Source: Trema orientale (Eukaryota; Streptophyta; Magnoliopsida; Rosales; Cannabaceae). From it: a stretch of DNA of 64,000 bases. The DNA lies in assembly GCA_002914845.1 (NCBI GenBank), contig JXTC01000263.1, forward strand, positions 348,968 to 412,967, given 5' to 3'. This document shows, one piece after another, positions 48,970-60,203 of this stretch. Each line of letters opens with the position of its first letter. Position 1 is the stretch's first letter. The notes under the pieces are model-generated. The model was given only the letters and a program-made list of their open reading frames with translations, was not told the origin of the DNA and did not search any database. Both the position numbers and the translations under genes were made by a program.

Positions 48970-49729
48970 GACATTTAAAATAAGCACATGCTAAAACTTT
49001 ATATGCTTCAAATTTATAATATTGCTGAATGGTAATTAAATTATTATTTTAATAGTTAATAGTGGGGAAAGAAATTTCATTAGTGAAAAATATTGTTTTA
49101 GTTTAAGCATTTTATGTATTGGAACACAACACAAAAATTTGTACTATGTTTAGCATTTTTAGTCTTTGAAAATGTAGCATGCTAAATCTTGAATTACACC
49201 CCTTTGCATTTGAAATGTTTGATATATTGGATCAACTCAGTAAAACAAAGATCGTCTTATTAAAGTAGGAAAACAAATACAAACTTTAGTTGAAAAAAAA
49301 GTTGCTATCAAAGACATTGAAGCAGACAAAATCTCACAAACAAGAGCAGACCATAGCCCTCGGGGTGATTTTTGCCAATGCATGGACATTGGGTCTGCCT
49401 GTGGTGCATCTAGATTTCAAAACACCCTGCTTTTGGGCTCTAAAAAGTTATGAAATCTCAAAAATATCAGCTTGGAAGCTTCATCTTCACCAGAAACAAA
49501 ATCTCGTGAGAATTTCAGTGCAGAAATCATGCCAATCCAATGTAAAAGAAGATATATAGGGCAGAAAGAAATGAAATATTAACCAGTGAAGCTCAAATAA
49601 AACATCAATTATGTTTTGACACATGTAAATATCCCCTAAATGTCTCCTTAAAACTCATGCACAAACATGATCATGAGACCACCTTATTGCCTGGCAAAAG
49701 AATATGTATCTTAGCATAACCCTGATAGT
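48851..49729. other. Intergenic and PCD 3' flank
   Basis: An (AAT)n tract lies at 48932-48965. The short plus-strand frame at 49290-49559 has no supporting feature. The last 150-200 bases are probably PCD 3' UTR. Confidence 0.5.
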
Positions 49730-52083
49730 TCAGCTGGAAACTTTCCGCCTCAGCAAGTGTTGCAAGTCAAGTTTGTTGATCTTGGCAGCAAGTATGAAGT
49801 CATTCTCAGTCAATCCACCTGATTACAAGTGCAAAAGATCACAAAATTGTCTCGTGTAGAAAAGTTGTTGCAAAGCATGAAAGGATAATATTTAGGCCTT
49901 GAACTCAAAAAGATTTTGAATATTTTCAAGTTGACTCCCTGATCTGGCATTCAGTCTAAAACAACACGAATCAAATATTTGGTGGGTTTCCATGTACATG
50001 ATAATTCAACCCACCGTTGAAATTTAATCCAGAATACAGTTTATTACTGTTTGTATATAACATTAAAAAGTTGTATTAAGCCAGAAGATAAATTTCTAAG
50101 ACAATTGAGGTAAGAGAGCAGGTAAATTTTCACCGCTTTTTTTTTCATAGGGCAACAGTATGCAGTACAGCATGTCAGCAACCAGTACGACCCATTCTAA
50201 CCCCCAATCTACTAAGAATTAGTTATCTCAATGCGTGTGTGAATTTCAATCTGAACATTTCTAATTCTGATGGAAAGAAATCTCTATCTTAATCTTCTAA
50301 TACCTTATTAAGTAGTCAAAGAAACATACTAGATGCTCCCATAGTTCAATTCCAAGGTGAAATTAGCTAATAATCCATCTTAAACCAGAAAGTCAATGAT
50401 AAATGTTTTGATTCCATTTCATGTTTACAATCAGCTACTTCTAAATAGGATTACTAAATAAATTCACTGTTAAGTAAAAAATTATAGAGCTAACCACCAA
50501 AGGAAACTATAGCCTACAAGCCAATACTCATTGCTTGATCAATGGCAAAGGCTCACCAACTGCATGTGTCCAGATCTCAATTGTGACATTGTTCCATCCA
50601 ACAAGGTGTAGGTCTGGATGATGACCTGCACAAGCACATTGACGTTTATATAATTCCCATAAATTTCAATATGAGTTAAGCTCGATTCTATCATTCATTA
50701 CTTCCATATATTCTGTAGCAGCACTCTATTCTACTAGTAGTAATTAGTTATATATATATATGGACCATAATCCCCTATGTTTTTTTTTCTCACCCATCTA
50801 TAGGTATTTTTCTTTAACCATTGGATAAGTAGTTGGAAAAATAAATAAATAAATACATGTTATTTAATGTTTTTCTTTCTCTATCTTTTGCCATTTGATG
50901 AATTTTAATTGGACAAAATAATACCTAAAAAATAAAAAAAAACCTACTGGATTGGTGCCCTATATGTATATAAAAAGAGAACTTGCATCAACAAAAATGC
51001 ATCACTCATACATGCAAGCGTATTTGTATCAGAAAGAATGAAAATACAAGATACCTTCAGCTTCTGCAACATCAGCTACGAGCCTGAATAATTCCAATCC
51101 TTTAGTGAAACTTTTCAATTTCCATGAACGATTCAGTTTCAGTTTACCATCTTCATTGATCAGATTCCATCCATCCACCTGAAGCATATGACAATAGCTA
51201 AAGAGGAAAAATTTTACATATGTAATCTAGATGTAAGAGAAGATATTCAACCACAAACCTTTTGAATTAGATCGTTGGCTGCTTCTTTAGTCATGGGCCG
51301 CAAATCCCTGGAATTGCAGGGCACACACTTCTTTGTTGACAAATCTGGCATAGCAAGCCAGCAGATAGGGTCAGATGAAAAAACAACAACAAAAACAAAT
51401 TAATAATAATGACAATAATAAATAAAAATGAATAAAAAGCCCGTTCCATTACAAAACAAGGTCAGCATCATCAAATTCTGACAAAAACAATAGCAATAAG
51501 AACACATGGCAAGCAGAATCCAGAAAATACAAATGCTAAGGATAAAGATCGGCAAAAGATCATCCATCTGATTCCTACCGTCCAAAAGGATTATCAAGCT
51601 ACACAGAGTAGTAAGTGGCATAGCATTTGCTTATCACAAGATGGTTAAAGGTCTACACGCACCTTGGCCAGTGCAAAAGGTTCTAAATCCACAAACTGAC
51701 TTTCTACTTGATGACACCGCCACATTATGCTGAAGTATCTCAGACAATCGGGTAGTGGAACTGTAAGTGAGTACAACATACATCTACATAAAACAATTCA
51801 ACTCTGAAAAGGGTGGGCTGAAAGCTAAGAGAAAAAAAATACAAATTGAAGGGGAAAGTAGAAGGTTGATTTACAGATGTCATCTTACTATACTAGAAAA
51901 CTTGTTTTCTGTAGATGTAAAGCATGTAGTATGATAAAAAACTTGTTTATGAAAATATATGAGATAAGAAATGATCTTAGAACCCTTAATCCAAGTCTCT
52001 AAACAGTGTAGTACTAACTGATGTAAAGTGCAAAAGGGAATTATGCATTTAGAAGCTCCAAATGCATACAAAAGTCGATCCAT
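49730..52083 (-). CDS. PCD: Pterin-4a-carbinolamine dehydratase, mitochondrial type
   Basis: Six exons on the minus strand (52083-52070, 51760-51663, 51344-51259, 51178-51055, 50625-50557, 49818-49730) join in phase to 159 residues. The enzyme dehydrates 4a-hydroxytetrahydropterin during pterin/folate cofactor recycling. The N-terminal 45 residues (MDRLFSTTRLSEILQHN, Ser/Arg-rich) look like a mitochondrial presequence. The core reads LSTKKCVPCNSRDLRPMT, WNLINEDGKLKLNRSW, then EGHHPDLHLVGWNNVTIEIW and GLTENDFILAAKIN. The catalytic HHPD is at about residues 109-112. The tiny 14-nt first exon (ATGGATCGACTTTT) is assigned because MDRLF matches the MSRLF start I recall for Arabidopsis At1g29810; it is the least certain exon. 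The stop at 49730 gives a normal length. A MITE lies in the intron at 50.8 kb. Confidence 0.92.
50762..50960. mobile_element. (TA)n-flanked MITE, copy f, in a PCD intron
   Basis: It starts GGACCATAATCCCCTATG after TATATATATA and ends CTACTGGATTGGTGCCC before TATATG. Its left end is diverged. It lies wholly inside the 50626-51054 intron, clear of the splice sites. Confidence 0.65.
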
Positions 52084-52589
52084 ACCAGTTTTCTTCAAAT
52101 GAATTTACTGAGATCACGTGTCAAACTCAAATGATCCATTGTGAAAAATCAAGTTATAAACAGTTGCAACAAACTGTAAATCCCACTATTTTTATGCATT
52201 AACCCAAATGCTACTGAAAAAACAAAATCATGAAATTGATTCGAGGTCACCACAATATAGAAAACCCAAATATTGACATGATGTTATATAATCCCACTGG
52301 TCAATCACGCACCCAAAATAATCAAAAACAAAACTTTGGCACAAAGACAACCAGCAAACAAGCCATCACAATCGACAAACATAAAAGAACTCTTTTATCA
52401 AAGTTAACAATTTTTTATTTCCATTCTTTCAATTTATATCAAATTCTTTGAATTCAGAACACAGGTAGCCAAAATCAAAACTGAATTCTAATCTGAAAGG
52501 TATATTAGAAAAAGTATGAACCAATGCCCTGTGTGGAAAACCTTTTCTTTCAATTAGCTTCTCCCTTTTCATGTTCAGACCCCAAGGCA

Positions 52590-54524
52590 CTAGATATGCG
52601 GCACATATCCGTGTTCACGAATGTGAACAGTTAATGAAATCAATTCAGCATAAATTAAGTGGGCATCAGGATGGCCCCTATCACCAGTAACAAAAGTATG
52701 TACACCATCCTTTAGCTCAATCCAACTACATCCTGGTGTTTTCTTTACGTTTTTTTCCCTCATTGTATGTCTAACCTCTGATACCTCTTCATATCGACCA
52801 TCTACTCCATAAATATTCGACATAAGAACATAACTACCACAATGTCCTGGTTCAAGTTCAATCACCTGCTGTGCAGCAACCTTGGCAAGATCTGCATCAC
52901 CATGGAGCCGACACGCTGCTAATAAAGCCCTCCACACAACAGGGTTGGCCTCAATAGGCATTGTCCGCACCATTTCATAAGCCTCCTTGAGCTTCCCAGC
53001 TCGACCCAGCATGTCAATTATGCAAGTATAGTGCTCAATGGTTGGACGCACACCATATTTTATTGTCATTTGAGCAAAAAACTCACGTCCTTGTCTCAGT
53101 AAACCTGAATGATTGCAGGCTGATAAAATCCCAACAAATGTGACCTCATCAGGCTTAAGATTTGACTCACGCATACGAGAAAACATAATTAATGCCTCAT
53201 TGCCATAGCCATGTATGCCGTAACCCATGATCATGATGTTCCAAGACGCCACATCCCTATTGCTCATCTTATCAAAAACCACGTAAGCATTTCTCATGCT
53301 CCCACATTTTGCATACATGTCCATAAGAGCATTGTTCAACAAGACATCTTCTATACTATTGTTATGATCATCATTCTTTCCCAACGACTTCCTAATCATG
53401 TATCCATGAATCTCTCTACCATGCATCAATGCAGCCAGATTAGAGCAAGCTGGAAGAACTGCAGTTATAGTAACTAAATCAGGCAGAACTCCGGCTCCTA
53501 ACATTCTGTCAAAAAGCCTCAGTGTACCATCATGATCACCACACTGTTCATGAACAGCTATAATTGAGTTCCATGAGTAAATGTCCTTCCCATCCATCGT
53601 CTCAAAAATCTCCAACGCATCTCCAGTGCACTTGCATTTCCCATAAACGTCAATCAATGCATTCAAAACCGTAACAACCGAATTATACCCCATTTTCACC
53701 ACAAACCCATGGACAGCTCTTCCATTATTGAAATCTCCCATCACAGCAAAAATTGACAAGACCCCAGTTACCGTAAAACTTCCGGGCACAACCCCTTCTT
53801 TACTCATAGTCCTGAAAATCTCCAAAGCCTCATCGAAACGCCCAATCTGCGCGTACCCATTAACCATGGCATTCCACAGCACAACATCCTTCTCAGGCAT
53901 TTCCTCGAACATTTGTTGCGCATCCTCCATCAACCCAAATTTCAGATAGGTATTAACCAAAGCACTACCAACAAACACATCCAGCTCCAACTCAAATTTA
54001 AACAACAGCCCATGGATCTTCCTAACCTCCAAAACCTCCATTAAGTCGCAACAAGCTCTAATAACACAAGGAAAAGTGAACTTATCCGGGACAACAGCAA
54101 AACCCACCTCACGCATTCTCCTGTAAAACTCCAATCCATCCCTCGACCTCTCATTGGCAAGAAACCCAGCAATCAAAGCGTTGTACGCAAACACATTGCG
54201 GTCCTCGTCATAGCGATTATCAAAGACCGAAACGGCGTCGTTCATAAGTCCACACTTGGAGTACATATTGATGAGACTAGTGATTGCAGGAGGGGAGTTG
54301 AGGAAGCCATTGGTGAGCATAAAGGAGTGGATTTGTTTTCCTCTAATGGGGTTTCTTCCATTGGCGCAAGCTTGTAGCAAGGCGATACACGCACGGAGGT
54401 CCTTCACAGAGTGCCGCCGATATTGGAGTTTTGAACTTGAAGAGAAGCTGATTGAACCAAAGGGTTTTCCACACACAGCTTTTTTGGGGAAGAAGATACT
54501 TCTTCTTACATAACTATTATTCAT
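52590..54524 (-). CDS. PLS-type pentatricopeptide-repeat protein with E/E+ tail
   Basis: A single exon of 644 residues. The N-terminus (MNNSYVRRSIFFPKKAVCGK, then SISFSSSSKLQYRR) is basic and serine-rich, as in organelle transit peptides. About fourteen P, L and S repeats follow, for example LINMYSKCGLMNDAVSVFD, LVNTYLKFGLMEDAQQMFEE and LMDMYAKCGSMRNAYVVFDK. From about residue 500 an E/E+ region reads IDMLGRAGKLKEAYEMVRTM, then ANPVVWRALLAACRLHGD, GSYVLMSNIY and PGCSWIELKDGVHTFVTGD. There is no DYW cytidine-deaminase domain. Such proteins bind organellar transcripts and recruit editing factors in trans. It resembles At3g14730-type proteins from memory; its RNA target cannot be told here. The gene is intact. 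Confidence 0.92.
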   Translation of the reverse strand: MNNSYVRRSIFFPKKAVCGKPFGSISFSSSSKLQYRRHSVKDLRACIALLQACANGRNPIRGKQIHSFMLTNGFLNSPPAITSLINMYSKCGLMNDAVSVFDNRYDEDRNVFAYNALIAGFLANERSRDGLEFYRRMREVGFAVVPDKFTFPCVIRACCDLMEVLEVRKIHGLLFKFELELDVFVGSALVNTYLKFGLMEDAQQMFEEMPEKDVVLWNAMVNGYAQIGRFDEALEIFRTMSKEGVVPGSFTVTGVLSIFAVMGDFNNGRAVHGFVVKMGYNSVVTVLNALIDVYGKCKCTGDALEIFETMDGKDIYSWNSIIAVHEQCGDHDGTLRLFDRMLGAGVLPDLVTITAVLPACSNLAALMHGREIHGYMIRKSLGKNDDHNNSIEDVLLNNALMDMYAKCGSMRNAYVVFDKMSNRDVASWNIMIMGYGIHGYGNEALIMFSRMRESNLKPDEVTFVGILSACNHSGLLRQGREFFAQMTIKYGVRPTIEHYTCIIDMLGRAGKLKEAYEMVRTMPIEANPVVWRALLAACRLHGDADLAKVAAQQVIELEPGHCGSYVLMSNIYGVDGRYEEVSEVRHTMREKNVKKTPGCSWIELKDGVHTFVTGDRGHPDAHLIYAELISLTVHIREHGYVPHI

Positions 54525-54830
54525 TCTAACTCAAAAAAAAAAAAAAAAAAAAGGAACTAAATTATTACAAAAATGAAAAAAGCAACGAGAAAGAAGGGAA
54601 GCACCGTCCATGAGCTCCGACCAAGCTTCGAAACGCCGATGTTAATGGCACCTGAAATTAACACAAATATATGTATATATATATATATGTATTGAATGAA
54701 GAATATGAGGAAGAGATATAGAGAGAGAGAAAGGAAGAGAGTTGTGTTGTGTTGTTGGGTACCTTTGGTTTAGAGGAGAGAGAAAGAAGAGAGAGCCGTA
54801 ACATTTTTGGCTTTGCTTTTACGGATTAAT
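54525..54830 (-). other. Predicted 5' leader of the PPR gene with one intron and a uORF
   Basis: Reading minus, an exon ends AACCAAAG at a GTACCC donor (edge 54763). A second begins after TTAATTTCAG at 54651. The leader contains ATGGACGGTGCTTCCC at 54611, a 26-codon uORF that ends at TGA 54531-54533, in frame with and 6 nt before the main ATG. A roughly 20-base T-run within it makes the exact length uncertain. Confidence 0.45.
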
Positions 54831-55744
54831 AAGAAAATTTTGGTGCGTAATTGTAGAACACAAGAATGAATATCATCTATCAAAACACACCCAACTTTAG
54901 GGAATGACTTTTTCTTCGACCACTCCTCCTCCTCCTCCTTTTTCTACATAATTTGTATTTTAATCTTTTTCGGGGGTTAATATGGTGTAAGAATTTTGAA
55001 ACAATTTTGACCTGGAATTATATTTTTATTTTCAGTTTTGGCTATTAAATATTCAAATGTCTTTTTTTTTTTTTTTGAGGGAATCAAGTGTCTAATTTTA
55101 GCCCTTCTACAATGTATCTTTTTGTTATAGTTTTGGCCTCTGAATATTATTTTTTTTGGTCATATTTTTTTCTCGGAGTAATTGCAAATATATCCTTTAT
55201 AGTTTTTCAATTTTTTTTTTCAAAAAATTAACTATACATTCTAAGAAACTACATTTTTATTTGTTGAGATACACAATAAAATTTCAGTTTCATGCCTATG
55301 AAATTTAGTTTTTGGAAAAAAAAATGTTAATTGATAAAAATATCACTCTCATTTAATATTTTGGAACGTAAATTATTTCAACCTATTTTCTAAGTTAAGA
55401 CAAAGTCGTTAATTGTTATCAAACAATCCAACATTTAAAAATATATATATATATTTTTTTTTCAATACATTTAAGGAAGAACATATTTTCATCATTTAAA
55501 AATTTTTTCCCAAAATTAAATATTACCAAAGTAAAAGTTCGTTTTCAAGAATGCATAATAAGAATAAAATCTAAAGGGAATATATTTGTAATTGACCTTA
55601 ATTTTCCCATGTTTAGGGACCAGAATTGAGATTAAGTAGGCACTTGCCACTTTTTTCAACTAATTAATTAAACTTAACACCATCACTAAATTAATACTCC
55701 TTTTTGGAGGGTTGTTTTGAAATGGAACCGGCGCTATAGCCGCT
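54831..55744. other. AT-rich intergenic DNA
   Basis: No gene visible; a (TA)n tract lies at 55440-55455. Confidence 0.5.
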
Positions 55745-56640
55745 ACTAGAGTCAAGATCACCGGTGCTAGAGTCGTGTTTGCCACAAATTCGAGGCGAGA
55801 GACAGAGAATAACTTGGAAGATATGGCTGGACTAGAGTGGATTTTGCCTATACTTGAGTCGAGGTCACCGCAGATTCGAGGAGAGAGAGACTTGGAAGCT
55901 ATGGCTGGACTATAGTCGAGTTTGCCGATGCTTGAGTTGAGGTCACCGCTGATTCGAGAGGAGGGAGAGTCTTAAGTTTGTTGATGCTTGAGTCGAAATT
56001 ACTGCAGATTCGAGGAGAGAGAGAGAGAGAGAGAGAGAGTTTGCTGATGCTTGAGTCGAGGTAACTACAGATTCGAGGAGAGAGAGAGAGGTAGAGAGAG
56101 AGACTTGAAAGTAGGGGTGGTAATCTGTGTCGTGTCGTGTCGTGTTTAACCTAATTAAATTGTATCGTTAACAGGTTAACCTATGTATCACCTGTTTAAT
56201 GAAAACGACGTGCAGATTGATGGGTCAAAACGAATATAAATAGTATAATTATTAGTTTACTCGATTTTTTTTAATTAAGTTTTACTGTAGTAAGAGAAAC
56301 TAATTCATTAGCTTTATTTTTTTTATTTTATCTCCAAAAAATTCATGAAAAAATATTTTTTTGAAAATAATTATTTAATATAATTTATAAAAAAATTATT
56401 TAATTATGTCAATTCGAGTCAATTTCGTGTTAAGCAGGTTCAACTAATCGTGCAGATTTCGAGTCGTGTTATCATGTCATGACCTATATTGCCACCCCTA
56501 CTTGAAAGATATGGCTCGACTAGAGTTGAGTTTGTCAATGCTTGAGTCGAGACCACCGCAAATTCGAGGTGTGAGAGAGAGAGAGAGAACGACTTGGAGA
56601 TATGGCAGGGTTAGAGAGAGAAAAAAGAAAACAAATTTGG
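55745..56640. repeat. Degenerate minisatellite, 60-100-bp units, interrupted by a hAT element
   Basis: Six diverged units are marked by GAGTCGAGGTCACCG-like words near 55749, 55857, 55935, 55992, 56053 and 56543. Each is followed by CAGATTCGAGG, a GAGA tract and CTTGGAAGATATGGCTGGAC. The GA tracts have expanded to different lengths, up to about 30 bp at 56015. Confidence 0.8.
56112..56500. mobile_element. Non-autonomous hAT element, 389 bp, with 8-bp target duplication
   Basis: The ends TAGGGGTGGTAAT and (complement) TAGGGGTGGCAAT lie between CTTGAAAG at 56104-56111 and at 56501-56508. Behind the ends are CGTGTCGTGTCGTG and complementary ACGAC-type words. The 8-bp duplication and TAGGGGTGGCAA terminus are classic for plant hAT elements. 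It carries no transposase. Confidence 0.92.
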
Positions 56641-57229
56641 GAATTAGGTGGGAAGGAAGACGATGAGACCTTTATTATTTTATGGAAGGGTGAGACGGTA
56701 ATTTTATTTTGAAAAGTGGTATAAAATATAACATGAAAGCGGTGGTACATTAAATTTTTCTTTAAAGTGGTGGTAAATTTAATTAATTTGCCCAAACAAG
56801 TGGTTTTTGTTTAATTTTTTATATAGAAAACTATAGTTCAATAGCAATATTTATAGTGCCCCTTTTACCTCCATTTAGTGCAAACATATGTTTTGTTCGT
56901 AAATTGCAGTCTTAAAAATTGATTGGAAGAAATAAAATCAAATAGCACATATATTTGCATGTGGCTCGGTTATGTTTCCACATTTTGGATAATACGCATT
57001 GGAAATTGACTTGACAATTTTGGTCATTTGAAATTTCTGTATATTTATTAAATTATTTAAATTTTTTTTTTATAAAATTAATACATAAATTGACTTGACT
57101 AGGATTCGAATTCCATCTCTCCACCACACTCATGCATACTCATAAGAATCCTAGACCAGTTGAACTAGCATAAAACTTATAAATATCTTAAGTATAACAG
57201 ATAACAACATAAAAATAAATCTTAATTTT

Positions 57230-58130
57230 TAACTTTCTACAAAAAAGTACCTCATTTTTGAATTCCTACAAGTTAATACTTGACTTTGAATTTCAGTAAA
57301 TTAATACTTTAACTTTTGATATCATGCAAATTAACCCTGACTTTTAAATTTTGTAAATTAACACTCTAACAATTGAAATTCCTATAAATTAATACCTTAA
57401 TATTTGAAATTCTTACAAATTTGTAAATATGATGTCTAATTAACTGATTTTAATACTAAAAATACTGTAATACTCTTATTAACTTAATAAAAACATTTAT
57501 CATTAATAAATTTTTGAAAAATATTTTATAATTAGTTTATTTAACTTTCATTTAAAAAATGAAAATAAAACATTGAAATGAGAGGTAAAAAAAAAAGTTA
57601 ATTGAAAAAAAAAAATCTTGAGCTATGGTCTTATCTTTTGGCTTATGCAAAATTATACTTTCCCATTTAGTTTTTTTCTAAACATGAAGTCTGAATTAAG
57701 TATTTGTTATTTTTGTTGACAAATACTTAAAATTTATTGAAACTCAAAATAATAAGCACAAATCAGTCAATTTGTGCATAAAAGATATATCTTTGCAATA
57801 AATACACGTTTGTAGAATTTTTTATCTATGAAGGTATAATTTTGCACGGGTTAAAAATGCATAAAAGCAATAGTTTACTTTGTGTGTGTGTGTATATATA
57901 TTCTTTTTTACAATGAAGGGTATTTGGATATTTTAACTTACTTGTGATATAAATTTACAAAATTCAAAAATAATAGTACTAATTTGCAGAATTCAAATGC
58001 TAGTGTATCAATTTGCAATAATTGTAAATATCGTGTATAATTTATATGATTTTAAAAGTCATGATATTAATTTCAAGGAATTCGAAAATCAGGATATATA
58101 TTCATATACTGTTTTTGCAAAAAGTTTTAT
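57230..58130. repeat. Foldback-like element with tandemly repeated inverted arms
   Basis: The left arm (57230-57425) holds about five tandem 40-50-bp units of the type GAATTCCTACAAGTTAATACTT. The right arm (57925-58130) holds units of the opposite sense, such as AGTACTAATTTGCAGAATTC and GTATCAATTTGCAATAATTG. The centre is AT-rich and non-coding. The arm wording resembles the MULE-type MITE at 37597. Confidence 0.55.
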
Positions 58131-58474
58131 ATATGTCATTCTCCCTACTATAATTATTAAAGTACATTTGTAAACTATAAAAAACCGACAATTAAAAGTA
58201 ACATAATTTAAGAAAAATTACTTCAAATTTTATTAAAAAGATTGTTGCAGTGCCGTTTGAACTGCACAAATATATATATTTTTTGAAGAGCATAAATATA
58301 TTTTTGAATGGCGCTCCCAGTTGCACTTAATAGTATAATTGAATGTTTGAATGAAGTGCATAAAAACATTTCCAAATGGCACTTCCATTTTTTTTTTTTG
58401 GCACTTCCAATTGCACCTTATGTTTGCGGTTTTTTAAGTTATATCAAACCACATAATTAAAAAAATTGCGCAAA

Positions 58475-58767
58475 GGGCTTCATAAAAATATGACCAAATT
58501 TTGGGCCTAATTTAAATAAATATTTTTTTGTCAAATGTTATAGCAAAATGTCTGGTATATATATTTATATATCAAATGCAAAATTTTATATACTAAGTAT
58601 AAAAAATTATATACTCAATACATTTTAGTACAGTAACTGAAATTGGTAGATAAACATATCTACCAAGTGTAAAAATATATATATATCCAAACATTTAGCT
58701 ATAAAATTTAAAAAATAGACATTTGCTTAATTGAATTTAAAATATTAGTCATCTACCTAAATTTCTC
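58475..58767. mobile_element. MULE-type MITE, family X, with 9-bp target duplication
   Basis: TTGCGCAAA at 58466-58474 and 58768-58776 brackets a 293-bp element running GGGCTTCATAAAAATATGAC to ACCTAAATTTCTC. It is an inverted relative of 36837-37126. Confidence 0.88.
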
Positions 58768-58776
58768 TTGCGCAAA

Positions 58777-60203
58777 TTAGTGCGATACAGTATGTTTTGG
58801 CCCATTTGTATTGACTGTCAAATGCAAGGACAAAACTATCTCGGTGGAAATATCAATACTCCAAATTTAAAAATATATTAAGAAAACTATCAATATTGTG
58901 GAAATTTTAGAAAAAATAAAAAAATTAATAGAAACATTCTTTAAAAATATAGAAAAAATTGAAAATATACATAATAAAATATAGAAAAAATTGATAAAAA
59001 GTTTTATATAATTTAAAAATATAAAACCTACTATATTTATTGAAAATACAAGAATGTATTACAAACATAGAATAAAAAAGTATGATTATGATAGAAAACA
59101 ATGGATAAACCTAGTAGTGCTAAAGTATTGACAAAAATCATATACGTAATACAATATATGTAAGATTATAGAAAATATTTATAATTTAAAAAAATATGTT
59201 CAAATATATTATATTAGGGGTATAAGATGACGTAAAAACTTGTAAAACTGTTATAATTTTTGAAATTCTCTAAAACAAAAACTTGTACCAAACTATTTTT
59301 ATTCATATTTTAAAATAAGACTGAAAATTTTCTAAAATCTCCTCAAAATTTATCCCAAACTTTTCAAAATTTTAGAAAAATTATGCTATAAATTACCGAT
59401 ATCGATATTTCTTCTGAAATTTTTTCGATATTTTTCATTTTTTTTTTAACCCTAACAGATGTTTGGTACCCTTAAAATTTCAAAATTTCGGAAAAATTAC
59501 AGTGAATTTCGTGTATATTTTTGACATTGATCAAATGTGATCTTATTAGTTCAAAGATGAGACAAGAAAAAATAATAGGTAGCGACTTTGGGAGGGAGGT
59601 CAGAGGCAACCATGCCAAGTTACGGGAGCTGCTTCTAAGAAAAGATCTCGAGTCGTCTTATATCGACGATTTCAGTCAAGCTTCAGAGTTTATTACTGGG
59701 TTGATTTATATTTTTTTATGTATCATCAGCCTCGGCCTAATAGAATATCTACACAAAAAATTTATACCAATAAGGTAGCATCCATTATGACAATTTAAAA
59801 TTTAGTTGTTACAATGGATGCCACATTGTTGGTGTAAAAGTTTGATGCAAGTTTTTGGTATTCCATTATTGCTCCAAGAAAAATAGGCAATTAAGGATCA
59901 AAGTAAGATTTAAATCACTTTTGGGGGCTAAAAGTAAAATTGACTTAAGATGGTCTCGTTACTCTTGGTAGACGATAACATCTATAAATAAAAATAATTT
60001 AGGGGCTTCATAAAATAAAATGTAGGGGCTAATTTGAAATAATGCAAATACGAGGGTTAAGGTGGGAAATCACAAAACTGTTTTCTTTGATAAATTTCAG
60101 CACAGCGAAACGCAAAGTGGGTGCAATTTCACAGTATTGGGAGAAGGCTTTGCTCCGACCGGAGTCCGAACATTTTCCGGGAAAATTTTGTACTGAAACA
60201 AAC
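58777..60203 (+). other. Intergenic and 5' leader of the coatomer zeta gene
   Basis: AT-rich to about 59500. A short frame at 59557-59778 encodes a basic peptide with one hydrophobic segment (LIYIFLCIISLGLIEYL), but there is no homology or promoter evidence. The inverted words AGCATCCATT and AATGGATGC lie at about 59778 and 59814. The leader of the next gene is probably about 60060-60203. Confidence 0.4.

Noticed and set aside
54609-54651. The upstream ATG at 54611 as first exon of PCD, with the PPR gene nested in an intron
   Set aside because: The MDGASLLSR frame is better explained as a uORF in the PPR leader. A 14-nt exon at 52083-52070 gives PCD a correct-phase start (MDRLF) close to its second exon.
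59521-59778. Short membrane-peptide-like frame
   Set aside because: It contains one hydrophobic stretch but no homologue known to me, no promoter or splice evidence and no conservation that can be tested here.
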